Positions 36,988 through 50,815 of a stretch of DNA of 64,000 nucleotides are shown here, in pieces. How positions within the stretch are numbered: position 1 is the first letter of the stretch; each line of letters starts with the position of its first letter. Source of the stretch: Sinohyriopsis cumingii (Eukaryota > Mollusca > Bivalvia > Unionida > Unionidae); assembly GCA_028554795.2 (NCBI GenBank), contig CM068835.1, forward strand, positions 54,400,219 to 54,464,218. Direction: 5' to 3'. A program made the translations under genes and the position numbers. The notes under the pieces are model-generated. The model made no database searches, was not told the DNA's origin, and saw only the letters and a list, made by a program, of their open reading frames with translations.

Positions 36988-39170
36988 GTGAGTGATCACT
37001 TATTATGTACAAGTTTGTGAATACATGTGTTCATAGAAGTGTAATAAACATTTTTGTATGCCCTGGTATGTAACACCGGGTAATATAGTTATCCATTTGT
37101 ACATATGTCTTTCTGCAAGCATGTTCATTCCCAGAGCATAGATCCAAAACCATTTAGGATATCTCTATAAAACTAGGTACATACATTAGACTAGTTGTCT
37201 TTTCATTTCCATCGCAAAACTAAAAACTGTTGAAGAGATACACTAATTAGGTCAATCAACTGTTAATGCAACCTAAATTGGTCTTAAAGAAAATAATTTT
37301 AATAATTTTTTTCCTGATTTTGCTTTTAGACTCACTAATTGGTAGACTGATTTACTTTCACGAAAAAGCAGTGTTAAAGCATTAAAGTCTAAACAGCAAA
37401 TAAAAATGCCTGAGTATTTTATTGAATTTGGCTTTTGTTAAGGATGATAAAGATACTGGTGGGATTTAACCAGTTTTAGAATGGTCACTTGGGCTTTAAA
37501 TTTCTGTCTTTTTATTCTGTTGCAACTGTTTCCAGAGAATGCAGCATAGCCTTTGCTAATTTCATAGACCTGCCACAGAGATGGCACTGGCATTAATAAA
37601 GTGTTGCCAAAAAATTGCCAGCCTCTTTATTTTGTCACCATTTCATAATATTGTACCACCCATTTATCTCGATATCCCTGTGACCAAGGTAATTTTTTCT
37701 ACTTAAGCAGATGTTGAGATAAGTTTTGGGGGTGGAGGTACCAAAAAAAATCAAATTTCACATACAAGTGAAATTTATACAAGGTACCTGTTGTCAGTGA
37801 GTAGGATTTACACTGAAAGAAAATAAACGATAGAAATTTTGATTAATCAAACACAAAACTAGTCTGAGCTACATGTGTGTATTGACAACTTACCATTGTG
37901 TAAAAGAATCCATAATAGATCATGTACTGTACTTGCATTTGAAAAATCCACGAATTCGAGTATGAATCACATGTTAGAAAATGTATACATTATTCACATC
38001 CATTTAGAAAACAAATAACTAATTATTTTTTTTTAAATGTTAGTCTTATGATTTATATCCCATTGTCAACAAACGTGTCACTAAACAATTCATGAAGGTA
38101 TTCGTTGTTACCAGTAGGACATAGCTTTATAGTTGTTTACATGATACATTTACATGGCCTAGAGTTTGGTCAACTGGAGACAACTATCTTCATGTTGAGG
38201 CTACCAAGGGGATGAGGCTGTTAATAGGGAAACGAAAATGTGAACAAATTAAAAAGTTTTACAAGCATATTTGTGACGGCTATCGCTTCAAAAGATTTTA
38301 AATTTAGTTTGCATTTTATGCCACCTTTGGTAGCGATCATAAGCATAAACGTTTTTCCCAGCTAAGTAGAAACTTTCATAGCACAATAAAAGTTTTCCAA
38401 TCACTTTGGAAAATACAAAAATTGATGAGATTCTATTACTTTTATTTAAGTTTGGTATTGACTTCCTTCAATGAAAGGTGCTGTGTTTTAATCAAAGATT
38501 GTAGTCAGCTTACCTTGATGAAGGGTGCATGTGTTACTGAAGTCACCGCTAAATGCAAACTTTCGAAGACCAAACAGATGCGGGTTTGTTATTTGTGGCA
38601 ATAACATAAAATAGTTGATGAACATTGAGACCGATTTTTTATGTATCATTAGTATTTATACAGAACAATCGGTGATTTAAAGGTAATCAGTTTTCTTAGA
38701 ATATTCAGCAAAACTGTGTATAGGGTACTAAGAAAAAGGAAAAGATCATTTGGCTGATTCTATCCATTCTTGTTCCTGCCTTCAGTGGTTGATCGATTGT
38801 AGCTAACTTGGATGCATGACTGAGTGTATCACAGCATACAGTACCTGAACCATGTGTCTGCATGAGCAGATTATGATGTAAAAATGCACTGTTACGATGC
38901 ATTTGTCAATATGAATGGAGGATTAGTTTATTTAACTATAGATGTATTCCAGCGCATTTTATATCGAAGTTTGTGGCTTCCTCTCATGATGCTTTTGAAT
39001 TTCTCCACCCTAAACCCAAGACTGTATATACAACTTTAAATAGCCAAACATTTTGTCACAAAAATTCACTAGATGGTATATTTTGTTGCCTATAAGTAAA
39101 AAAAATTAGCAAGTTGCACTTACCAAGCTTTACCAAAATATACTCATCCTTTATTATTTCATCTTTTCAG
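36988..39170 (+). other. Last NUDC intron
   Basis: 2.2 kb of AT-rich sequence. No gene, RNA or repeat recognised. Confidence 0.65.
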
Positions 39171-39222
39171 TTTCATGGCTGCACATCCAGAGATGGATTT
39201 CTCAAAGGCAAAGTTCTCATAG
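39171..39222 (+). CDS. NUDC: NUDC last coding exon
   Basis: 52 nt after acceptor TTTTCAG. With the carried-over bases it encodes NFMAAHPEMDFSKAKFS followed by TAG at 39,220-39,222. FM--HPEMDFSKAKF is the terminal signature of NUDC. Confidence 0.96.
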
Positions 39223-40443
39223 ACAAAGCAGCATTCTGGACTTGTGCTTTCACACCTGTATTAAGTGGAATCCTTTAAAAGGTTTCTTGAACAAGACATT
39301 TGTTGGAGATTTAATTTTTTTGTTTTATGAATTTTAATAAATCCATAAAATTAAAACCTGCATTGAAATCGAGGAACAGTCAAAGAAGAACTAACCATGC
39401 TTACTCATTAGCATATCATTGTGTAAAATCATATTTTTGTTGACTTGTATTACTACTTTATTAGAGAATATTTTTTTGTAAATATTGGAACTTTTACTGA
39501 AATGGATTGATCATATAGCTCTGCCTTTTTATCAATTGATATAAAGCAAAGTCTTTATATGGTTTGAACTTTAATTGAAAGTTAAAATTTATATCTTGGT
39601 ATAAAATGAAAATTTTAAGTAAAATAGTTGAAAAATTGATGAAGTTAATACAGTTAGAAATTGTACATGTTGCACAGTGGTCATCAAGAATGTGTCAGAG
39701 CTGCACCAACTATCTGTGTGGTAGAAATTGAGCCTTGCTTTAATCATGTAACACTCAGCAAGCCAGCAATAACATTGGTCAAGAATCCAATATTAGATGC
39801 ATACTGCTGATGGAGTTGTATAAACTTAAATCAATACAATTTGAATTTGTGAATACTACAGTAGGTAGTAAAAATGCTACTAAGTCTCTGACCATAAGGC
39901 AGTGTACCTTGTAACTTCATGTTCAGACAACCTTGGCAACCAAGGCATCATTATGTAATGATTTACACATTAAGGTCACTGGTCAGTTTGATTAAGGAAT
40001 AAACATTTGACTTGCAGCTGGTGGCGCTTGGAAAATTACTAGTTGAGACACTTGATTGACTTTATATTCAGCACATTTTGTTCTGCAAATTCTGCTTCTG
40101 TAGAGTTAGACTGTCAATTAAGTTTATAAATCCTGTTCATTTGTCAAAACAGTGTTATGGAAGAGGACTTGTTTCAATTGACAAATGATGGGTGTTGATC
40201 TGTATAGAAGATATTGAGAACATTTCACTTTGAATTTGTTCTTGCATGCAATAGACTAGATAACATTAACTTCAAGTTTTTGAAGTCCAGCTGTTTGAAA
40301 TGCTTATTTACAAGCTGTATGTATATCGGATGCTTTTTATTACTTGATCATCATTTTCATTGTATGTTTGCATGTTTGATTATGTAACCTTTGCTTCCAG
40401 AACATTCATATTATTTTCAGACTCTTAAGTTGCAATGAATAAA
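39223..40443 (+). other. NUDC 3' UTR and candidate poly(A) signals
   Basis: The first AATAAA after the stop is at 39,336-39,341, about 115 nt downstream. A second clear one is at 40,438-40,443. Either could end the transcript, and nothing in the sequence decides between them. Confidence 0.5.
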
Positions 40444-43400
40444 ACTACTTTGTAGATGACATATTCAACATGCACAGTATTGATTCAAGTCAGATTTCAA
40501 GTGCAGGCGATGTGGCTTTATAAGATGGGAGCCATTATGATTATGTTTGATTTTCAAGTCCAGCAGTCAATAGTTTCATACATGTCAACCATAATGCTTT
40601 TGTCATAATTGTCACACATTTTTTTCCACCAAATTGTTTTACTTTTGTCAGTATGGATTATGCTTTTGTGGTTCATTAAAAAATTTAATATACATAAAGT
40701 AATAGGAACTTGTTTTTGTCATTTTTATTATCATCTCTTTAATTCCACTTAAATAAATTTGAGAATATTCTTAAAATGATGACTGTTGCTTAAGAATAGC
40801 TTAAGAGTACTTTTCTTATTTGCTATTTATAACAACTGTATATGACCCATTTCCAAGAAAACAGAAGCTTATTAGTTAGTGGACTAGTCTATACTTTTAA
40901 ACAAAATTGTACCATATGTTAAGGGAAACACTTTTACAGAGTAAGTTGTGGACATTATGATGGAAAATTTGAGAGCAGATGGATCATTTGAAACTTCAAA
41001 ACATGTCAGGTCCGAAAATAAGAACAAATCATCACTGCTTTACAAACTCTAAAGAATGAGAGTTAAGTAATAATACAGCACTTTGAGCACATGATCATGC
41101 TTTTTCCAGAATTCCAGTTTGCAATCATTCAGCAGAAGTTACACATGCAGACTAGTTAAAATGTGTAAATAATTGTCTGTTATGTTTTGTGTTTGTATTC
41201 TGGTTGTAATCCATAAGGAATTTGCAATTTTTGACTAATAGCAGAACCAGGTTAGTATGTGCTGTAATTCTGGCATGTAATATATAGATTACACTTTTTC
41301 ATGCCCAAATTACACTTTTTTGCCACCTATAATAGCAATAATTACTTATACCTCTCAGGGGGTTGGCATGTATGCAGTTTGGTAGCAAGCCTGGTATTTT
41401 CTTCCCAGAAATATAAAGGTCTCCTAACAAAACAAGATCTCCCAACAACTTGGTTTATCAACCAACTTTAAAATCATGATTTGAGACTGGTTTCACTATA
41501 GAAAAATGTCGGATGCAAATGATCTAATGTTCCAGTTCACAATAGACCATCGTGTAACTACACTGAACCATTTTCAATTCAGATCGAGCAGCTGTACATT
41601 TACTGACATTCTGTTGTACTATTCACTGTAAACCAGTGGCAGTTTTGCAGCAGTTGAGTCAAAACTAGTGATTTCACGCTGATTTAAAAACAGTAACACT
41701 TCAGCCAGCAATGTCTATTTTCATACTGAACCAAACAGATTTCTATCATTTTGTATTAACCCACCCTTATTATTTCCACCTTGACCCACTAGACCCCCTT
41801 GCTCAGTTTAATGAGATATGTATGCTTAAGTCCTATGTGCATTTAATTAAAAAGTTCCCAGAAGTATGAGCTAGGGTATATATAGCATGTTTTTGAAATA
41901 ATAATCTACAAATATGAATGTTGGATATGAAAATTCTGCCGATATACATGTATAGTGTTTTCTCCAGGCAGTTGCCTTGCTCCCTTTAGCACAGTAAAGG
42001 GCACACATAGACATCAGCAACATATAATAAAAGACACAAAAGAAACTAATATCTGTAATGCTTTTAAGCTAATTCTCTGTGTTAGTGATAAAGCAAGTTT
42101 GCTAAGTTATCCTTAGGCTTGACCATAACACTTGGACTGTGTGGCAAGTTTCTCAATGAGTCAGATTATTGTGCTTTGAAAGACGTGAAAATCATCAATT
42201 ATGAAAGAATAACCGACTGTCATGTTGAATATTCAAAGATAGTGATGAAAACTGATGGCCTGATATAAATACAATTACTCTGTTTATAGAAAATTACTGA
42301 ACTGAAATTTTTGAAGATGACTGAGGGCATTTTCTCAATATCAGATATTGGTACTGTGAGTATTGGCTTAGTAAGGCATCCAGAATGCTTGACAAGAAAT
42401 ACTGCTACTAATCCGAAGCATAAAGATTGTTTCAAACTATATTTCTTTCCAGCAGTGCTGCAGTTTGAAAGAAGCGACCCATATGGAGTTAATGTGGGCA
42501 CCAAGTGATTTAAATTTTATCTGTAGCCATTCTTACATTGAATAAGAACATGAGAGAATTTCACAATGATTTAGAATGCTTGCATGAAACTGACATATTT
42601 GAAAACAATATAATTGTGTTGCTGAAAGAACCAAGTAATAATCACATTAAATGATGAAGATATACAATGTCCATTAAAGTGAGAAGGCCACTATACATTT
42701 GACCCATAGGAAAAGGAGAGGAAGTCATATCTTGGAAAGCTGGAGAAAACTTTTAATGCTGAATGTATGTCAGTTTAGATGCAACCATGAATTAGTTGCA
42801 CGGGATATTCTGAATGTGTTGCATATGTTTTTAAAAAAAGAGAAATTTCATGAAAAGATGTCATTAGATGATAATTTTTTGTAGTAACTAATCCCATGAA
42901 GGATATTCAAAAAGTTCTGGATATTTTTGTTGTAATAGTCACATGGAAAAAGATATACAAACATGAAAGGGATATTGCCATCGATTGAGTCAGTGTCTAA
43001 AGGCTTGTATGGTTTTATTTCATTGTATCAATAATTATCATATTCACTGTAGAATAAAATTACTCCAAAATAGAGGAATCATATTAAATATTAATTAGAT
43101 ACAGTTTAAAACTCTTCTATAACAATTTTTTGGTCCTCAGAGTGACATCATATTTTGTACTGTATTATGCTTAAAACTTTTCGCATATTTGATATTTAAG
43201 TTTTTGTAGAGAACCATGAATTAGTATGTACACGAGAACTGGCAGATCATTAGTGTAAATATTTAGAATACTTGTGTACTAACAGACTGATCTCATAGTA
43301 TCCATTATAGTAATGCTATTGAAAATATGAACACACAAAGCAACAATTTGAGAAATTTTTCAGCTGAAATCTGTTTTGAACCTGCATACTTTTTTTCTTG

Positions 43401-45900
43401 CTAATAAACTAGGACAGACTTGGAAACACTAGCATATTTTTAGGAAATTTTCATGCTGACTGTCCACTTGGAAAAAAAATTCACCAACAATAAAATGACC
43501 GAATTGGACATTGCCAGTGTCAAAGAACTTGTAAACCCATAAGATACTTGAGATAAACATAAGAACAGGTGAAGAAATCCCTCAGTCTCTGCAAATACAT
43601 TTAGTATGATGTGGTATCTAACCAAGTTTGGTAGTAATTATTCAGTTTTACAAGTAAAAAGTGATCTTCAACAAACACCCCAAAAGACAAAAGTAAACAG
43701 AAATGAAGTACACCCTATTAGGTTTGAAACACAATAATGATTGCACTACTTCACAGCAAAACTTTCAGAATAGCAATCATTGTTAATTATAAAACAACCA
43801 TGTCATGCTAAAAACCAGAGTTTTTACTCCATAACCTACTGATAAATATATTTGTGGACTTTGCGTTCAGAGGTACGAGGAAGGGATGGGATGGGGGTGA
43901 GGGCACGTATATGTCCAGTATGCCATGCTTAGAGTGTCTGTGTTTTTCAAGAAGATAATAATATTACCCATAGATAACAAAAAAGGAGAGTAAATATTGG
44001 CATCATGGCTCAATCTTTGGTATGTTCAGTCCTCTGTGTGCTAAACCAGAAGAATGTTTTCCTTCAGGTATATGTGTTTGGACTATATAGTGACACATTT
44101 GACGGTTTTGCCATTCATTGTTGACCAGACAGCAACCACAAGTTTAAGAGTTAGTGGTGAATTAAGTGTGGCACTTGTCTGTTCAGGATATATCAGGCAC
44201 TACCTATACCATTTAGAGGAAGTGGAGCTATTTCCAGTAAAAAAAATAGCAAACCCCACCCCTGCCCGCTAATAATGAATGTCAGAAATGATGACAAGGA
44301 AAGGCAAAATTGAATCTGGAGAGGGAGCATCTTTGGACCATGCTTATTACGGGCTTTATTTGGTCCAGATTATGGGTTGATTCTGACAAATTGCTGGGCT
44401 GATTCTGACCATTTTGAAATATTATTAACTTGTCCAGGATTTAAACGTGACATTTTCATTTGTTAAAAAAAAAAATAATTTCTCATTGTTTTCCAGCTAC
44501 ATTAAGTAGTTCAAATATGCATTTAAAAAAAGAAAACACAGAGAATGGGATTGTTATATATAATGAAAAGAAATAACATAAGACTGTTTATGTTGTATCG
44601 GCAGGTTAACAGTGAAAAATTTTTAAAGCAGCTCAATGACCTTTGTGGAAAATTTAAATAGTTTATCTTATTGATAAATAATAAAATTACTAACACTGAC
44701 AAAAATCGTGAAATCAGGTCTCATGCAGCAAATATTTGTCCATATATAATTTCTTTATACTAAATAAATCCTTTATACAAAAGCAATAAGCACCATAAGT
44801 GATTCTTTTTAGCTGAATTTATAATGTATTATTTAAATGTTTGCATATTATTGTTGCAAATGGATACTTTACAAGAGCAGCAAAACCAAATAACATTATT
44901 TTTTTTAAATAATTTTATGTAAATATTTCTTCCAGTGCCATCAGTAATTCCTGGCACTTCCTCATCTGTTGATGTTGGTATCTCTTGAGTTTGGCTTCAG
45001 ATACTATCTTAACTTAAATAGATAGTTTGTTTATTACTTGTTCATCATTGCGCCCTTAATTCATTCCACTGCAAGTACTTAAAGGGTGGGATCATCTGAC
45101 CATAATTTGGCCGAACCCATTTGACCAACACCATTATAATTAAAGCACTTTCAATGTCATTTGCCAGTTTACTGAATTTAATATCATTATAGAAAACAAT
45201 ATAATGCTGACTTAAAATTACTTTGCGATAATTGCTTACATGGAAGTGTTATTATATGTATTAATATAAAATGTATATTCAGAAATCAGTAATTAATGGA
45301 TTTAATATGTGCTTGAAATTAAATTTTTCAAAGGTTAAAATGAAAATAAGTTGGTTTACAGGTATGAGATTTTACTGAAAAGACAACAATCCAGCAATAA
45401 CATTAGATAATACTTATCAATAACTCTTTGTATAAGAAAGCAAGATTTGCACAAGATATCCTTAAATACATTGGGTCATTTTATATGCATTACTGTTTGA
45501 AAGTGTTGATAATGGCCTGATTTATGAAAAGTTAAGTTTTATATTTTTATTGAAACAATGGAAAGTTAAATTTGGTTATTAAATCTGAAAATGTGATAGT
45601 TTTATTTGTTCTGAATTCAGAAAGAAATTTGCTAAAAATTACCAAATATAAATGGAAAAAAAACTGAAGTCAACTTTTTACATTATATTTCTATGCTTGC
45701 GAAAAACAGGTATGTGTGTTCCATTGTTTTTTTTTATTTTAATGTTTCACGTGGCCTTAATCATCTTTGCATTTGAGCCAAATCAGGCACGGTCCGAATC
45801 AGCCAGCAATCTGGGTACGAAATATAACGGACCGGAAGCTGTACTCATTAACTCGGAACGTTATTTTGAGGTACAATAGCAACTCATTTCTGAATGCTAT
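40444..45900. other. Gene-poor intergenic stretch
   Basis: Very AT-rich. Scattered short open frames have no recognisable family or codon pattern. No tRNA, SINE or transposon that I can name. Confidence 0.5.
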
Positions 45901-45949
45901 TATACCTGTTATATTAGTACAGTTATAGTTCGCCTATTTTCATTCATCA

Positions 45950-46413
45950 GTGTCTTGCAGTGCATATCCGCAAGTCCACAGCTAGAACCACTGCCAAACA
46001 TCCCCACGCTGGGAACATATTCAAGAGTAATTTCCTTTTATTAACAATTGTACGAAGAAGAAGAACTAGAACAAAAGAGATAAATATGTTACCTCTGTCT
46101 CTTCAAGTAAAGTGAAACAACAGTATTTCTTCGTGCACGGAGTACTGTAATATAAAGCATTTTTTCTTCTTTTTTTCTCACGGTTAAAGCGAAGGCATAT
46201 GACCCCCCCCCCCACCTCATATTTGATATTTGAATACAACATGACAAAATCATCACATGTTTCTTACGTTTACAGAGAAGCTTTGTTTGCAAAATATTAA
46301 ACCTCAATTTGGAGCTATCATTGTTCATGTTAAAAGTTCCATTAGTAAGTAAAAACTTGTACTACTAAATATGACATCAACATTAACTTACTACTAAATA
46401 TGACATCAACATT

Positions 46414-46461
<48 letters not shown>

Positions 46462-48720
46462 GACACACATACGTCGCACAGAGCAACAGTGAATCTCAAA
46501 CCCCTCTCTCTCTCTCTCTCATTTAGATACACCCGCGACAGGAATTAAATAAGCGCACGAGCTACTGCACCTTACGGAGCGTATTGTGCCTGCACAAAAT
46601 TCAGGTGAAATTAAGGGACCTTTTGGAATCCTCGATTAATATGGGTAAACTCGGACAACGAACAAACAACTCAGTACAATGGACGTAATTATGTATCGTA
46701 CTGCCTTACACCATCCTCACCTGGAACTAACCCCACTGGTTTCAGAATGTTTAAAAATTTTGATAAGTCTCGCATACAGATCTCGGAAGAAATGTTAACG
46801 TATCAGATCCCTATAGCACTATACAAATTCACGACTGTTTTTTTTAATAAATTTTTTGTTTTAAATTTTAATCCTTTACCCATAATATGTGGATGTGGAA
46901 TGCGAGCATTTACATCGGCGATCATAACATTCTCACCAGGAACCAAAACAGATTTTCTAAGTTTTTGTCAAATTCTGTGTCCAAAAACAATCTATGAACT
47001 TCACGAAGCGCTTTCACTCTGTCACATAATATCTACTAAAATGGGGTATGTAATACCACTCGAATATTTGCATCCGTACTGTAAACCAGCCTCTAGATTC
47101 GTGCTTCTCTACAACATAATAATAAATAGTCTAGTCTGCAAATGTACAAAAATCAACGAATATCATGGAATTCTATTGTTTCGTGTTCCTTAGAAGATAT
47201 ATGGACATGTGCTTTGAAGTACTGTATGAATTCTAGAGCACCCGTATAAACAACTAACTGTGTATGTTCCTAAGTAAAATGTGTTGGGCTTCTTTTAATC
47301 AACCTACCGTTACAATTTTAGCATCCTTGCTCAGAACCAACTTGTATATTTCTCTAGGAAAATGACTAATATATACTGGGTTTTCTTCTCCTTTGTAGAC
47401 GCTAAGTTATCTCCATGTAGAATAGGGACATTCACATCATGAATCATAAAATCCCCGCTTCACGTATATTTTATCATACTATAGTTAGCATATCTGAAAT
47501 TCTGTGTGCTGTATAAATCAAAAAATTTCATAATGTTCGTGCTTTTCATGATTTTTCACTTACATCAAAAATTCGTGCACCTGAGCTAAGAAGCGACGTA
47601 TAAATTTTTGCATCCGTGCTCAGAACCAATTTATATATTTCTCTTTGCAAAAGTCTGAGTCATGTATACTTCGTTTCTTACACATCTGTAAACGTCACAT
47701 TATCTCTGTGTATATCATTTCGCATTTCTTCATCTTTAGGTATTCCAATTTAGCAGCTATATTCTTAAATCGTTGCTCACAAGACCAATTTCTTATACAA
47801 GGCACCAGAACTCGTTTCTTTTAGGCGATGCATCTGCGCTCAGAACCACGACCTTCTTACCACTGCCTGTCACAGCATAAGTTGATGCCAAAATAAAAAT
47901 CTGTATTATTATTTTCTAAAATAACCATCTGATACTAACCACCAGTAAATTAATGGACTATTCCATTTTTGTAGACAAAAACCGTATCACGAGGATATAT
48001 AGTATATCAGTCGACCATAGTCTAGTACCAATTTTTGCATCCGTGCTCAGAACCAATTTATATACTTCTCTTTGTAAAAGCCTGAGTCATATATATTTCG
48101 TCTCCTACACATCTGTACACGTCACATCATCTGCATGTATGTCATGTATCATCTCTTCATCTTTAGGTATTGCAGTTTAGCAGCTTTATTCTTAAATCAT
48201 TGACCACAAGAAGCGATTCCTATTGCAAGGTACCTACACATGTTTCTTTGAAGCGATACATATGCGCTTAGAACCACGTATTACCACTGCCTGTCACAGC
48301 ACAAGTTGGTGCCTGAATAAACATCAGTAATACTATTTTTTACATAACCATCTGATACTAATCACCAGTAAATGAAAGGACTATTCCTTATTTTGGACAC
48401 AAATCGTACCACGAGGGTATATAGGGTATCAATCGACCAAAGTCTGTTTTTTACTGCATGTTCCATTATAACATCCGTGCCTAGAACCAACAGTTCCTGG
48501 TAAAAAGAAAATTACACAAAAGTAGAGTTCTGATATTCACACATCATTCAGAACAAATGATCTTTACTGTCGCATTTAAATTCACGTCCTTTTCCCACTT
48601 GTGTGCCGATTGCATGTAGAATACGGACATTTACTTCGTCGATGATAACATCCCCGCTGGGAACCAAAACAACTTCATATATGAAATACCATACTTAGGT
48701 AACATATTTAACAGTGTATT
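45950..48720 (-). repeat. Old tandem array, unit about 215 bp, with a protein-like motif on the minus strand
   Basis: The core CATCCGTGCTCAGAACC or close variants recurs near 47,322, 47,611, 47,831, 48,039, 48,258 and 48,471, spaced about 210-290 bp, with a higher-order period of about 428 bp (47,611 and 48,039 are closest). More diverged relatives lie near 45,995, 46,890, 47,440 and 48,640. On the minus strand these cores translate as V-L/P-S-x-D-x-x-I, and two copies give longer alignable peptides (VLVPSGDVIIDEVNVRI near 48,640 and VLVPGENVMIADVNARI near 46,890, both followed by GKG and FK). No intact gene is visible. It could be decayed repeated exons or a satellite with chance coding capacity. 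Confidence 0.6.
46380..46525 (+). repeat. 27-bp duplication with (CT)n and (CA)n microsatellites
   Basis: Two copies of a unit with ACTACTAAATATGACATC lead into (CT)n, then (CA)n, then a second (CT)n near 46,505-46,520. Simple-sequence DNA. Confidence 0.85.
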
Positions 48721-49917
48721 CTCCTTTCTTGTACTTTGGATACACTATTTTATATATGGCTCTCCCATCCTTAGTGCATGCTTGCTCTCTTTGGTTGTTT
48801 TCATTAAAATGCAACTAGTTAAAGCCTGTTTCAAAGTAAATAAAGATGCAAAATATATAATTCTATCAAAAACCAGATAATTTATTTGTATAGATACTTT
48901 ATTTGCAAACATTTCAAAACACTAAAAACTGCTATACAATTTTACATTATAGGATATCAAAAGATCAGATCTTGATATCTATGATTTAATTTGAAGATGA
49001 ATATACTGGACTATAGATAAAACACTGAAAAACCTGAATCAGTATTTTTTGTGTGCAATAATTTAAGATTGACATTGAAAACATTCCATGATAGGAGAAA
49101 CCAATCATCTTTGGTGCAAAATGATTGATCACAGAGTGGTATCTCTCCAGTGTTCAAGTTTGTTGTCCAGATGACAGCATTGGTACATCTTTTCTCATTT
49201 GTCTGCTGGTCACAATCTCTTCAAGCTTGTCAAATACTTTATATCCTATAAGTTATAGAATATTTTCATCAAAGCTTTGTTTTATGCTGTCTTGCATGAA
49301 AATTAAAGTGTGCACTAACAAAAATGTATCTAAATTCAATAAATTACTTGACCAATACAGTTAAGTCAAAGTCACATACCTATGTGACATGCACTCCATA
49401 AGATGCTTTTGCATACCAAATATTATTGATCAGTAAGAAATAGATCTACTAACTGAACAAACTCGATGGACCTGAACAATTGTTGCCAAGTTATGACTTA
49501 AAAATTACTGAAGATGATAACACCAATACCACCGAAAAATCATAAAACAATATTGTAAAATTTCTACTACATTTTGTTTTTAGAGATTATTATTGATTGG
49601 GGATATGAATAAACCTCATGTTTGTAAATATCTATATGTAATCTGATTCATACATTAGGCCGACAATGACATATATATGTAGGCCTTCTAAATCTAGCAG
49701 CAGAAAGATTTTTCTATTTACATGGTCAAACAAACTTGAAGACAACATGAAAATTTTGACAATATTTATCAAATGTTTATATCTCAGTTCTTTATTGATT
49801 AGATATTTACTGCATTTGTTTTGAAAACTATGAAAGAGCGCTCTAGAGGGTACAAATGGAAATGATGTGGTGACTGGTATGTTGAATATCATAGATATAA
49901 TAATATGGTACTTGTCA
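48721..49917. other. Intergenic stretch, nothing recognised
   Basis: AT-rich, no supported coding or RNA feature up to the end of the THAP gene. Confidence 0.55.
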
Positions 49918-50416
49918 TTAAAACCTCACCCTTGCTGCTTTTCTTTTTGAATAGCCCCTTCTTAGTTTCTTTGGCGATGACACTTGACAAGTTACTTCCT
50001 CTGATGGTGACAACATTTCAAACCTACACAGCTGATGCATTGGTGTTGAAGGTTCTGATACATTTGCAGTTACCTTGGCTTGGTTGTCAGTTTCCTTCAC
50101 GCAGTGGATAGATGGGACAGCATCATCAATGAGTTTGATTTTCTTTGGTGCCCTACTCATATGTTCAACCTCAAATCTATACCTAAATGGGAAGCATTCT
50201 GGTGTGAAATGAAAGGAGCAAAGGGCACAACACTCATTCGAACCATCCCAGTTTTGCTCATTTGATTTTTACAAAATCTGTCCACTTACTACAAAGTGCC
50301 TGGTCTTTCGGGAAGGAATGCATGGAAAACCCATCAGCATTTGTATTCCCACAATTTTCTGCAACACACCTTACCCCGCTGCCCTTGCTTGTACCTCCAC
50401 TATCTCCTCTTGGCAT
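49918..50416 (-). pseudogene. One-exon THAP-domain gene, frame-shifted
   Basis: THAP domains are C2CH zinc fingers that bind DNA and occur in host regulators and P-element-like transposases. From MPRGDSGG at 50,416 the minus strand encodes CVAENC, the conserved MHSFPKD (the FP motif) and CSKWTDFVKI. After a one-base frame shift at about 50,240-50,260 it continues NWDGSNECCALCSFHFTPEC (the second half of the C2CH finger, C-x2-H) and a Lys-rich tail of about 90 residues ending at 49,918. All zinc ligands and the FP and W landmarks are present, so only the frame is damaged. It lacks introns, so it may be a processed copy, a young single-exon gene with a sequencing error, or the N-terminus of a lost THAP transposon. 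No transposase domain follows. Confidence 0.75.
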
Positions 50417-50815
50417 GATTATGATGATGAAACTTTTCAAACTAACTAATATGGAACGGAACACGTGTTTTGTTTATGTTTCGATAGAAATAGAAGCAAT
50501 GTGCATGTTCAAAATATGACGTCAGGCGATCTACACACTCCGGTGGTATGGCACTTTAAGACTGGTATTAATCTAAGTAACAGAAAAGTGTGAAAACCAG
50601 CAAGTTTAGTAAATTTCAACAAATCATTTTTTTCTCCGTAAGACATAAAGTGAACATTCAAAAAGAATTTTTTCTGGAAATGAAATGAGTCTAAGCTCTC
50701 TTACAATAAAGCGTAGAGACTACCCATTGTTCATCGACTTATTGACAGAAGATTGCAAGGAAAGAGTCAGTTGTAAACGTATCATTACCTGAATTTAAAA
50801 AAAGAATAAAGGCTG
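50417..50815. other. Short intergenic stretch
   Basis: Lies between the THAP start and the solo LTR. No promoter motif can be named with confidence. Confidence 0.5.

Noticed and set aside
45652-45879. Secreted or membrane protein (hydrophobic N-terminus)
   Set aside because: Short frame with AT-driven hydrophobic codons, no family match and no supporting context.
46747-47193. 148-residue plus-strand open frame as a gene
   Set aside because: It is antisense to the protein-like motif of the 215-bp repeat array and shows AT-rich, low-information sequence. No recognisable domain.
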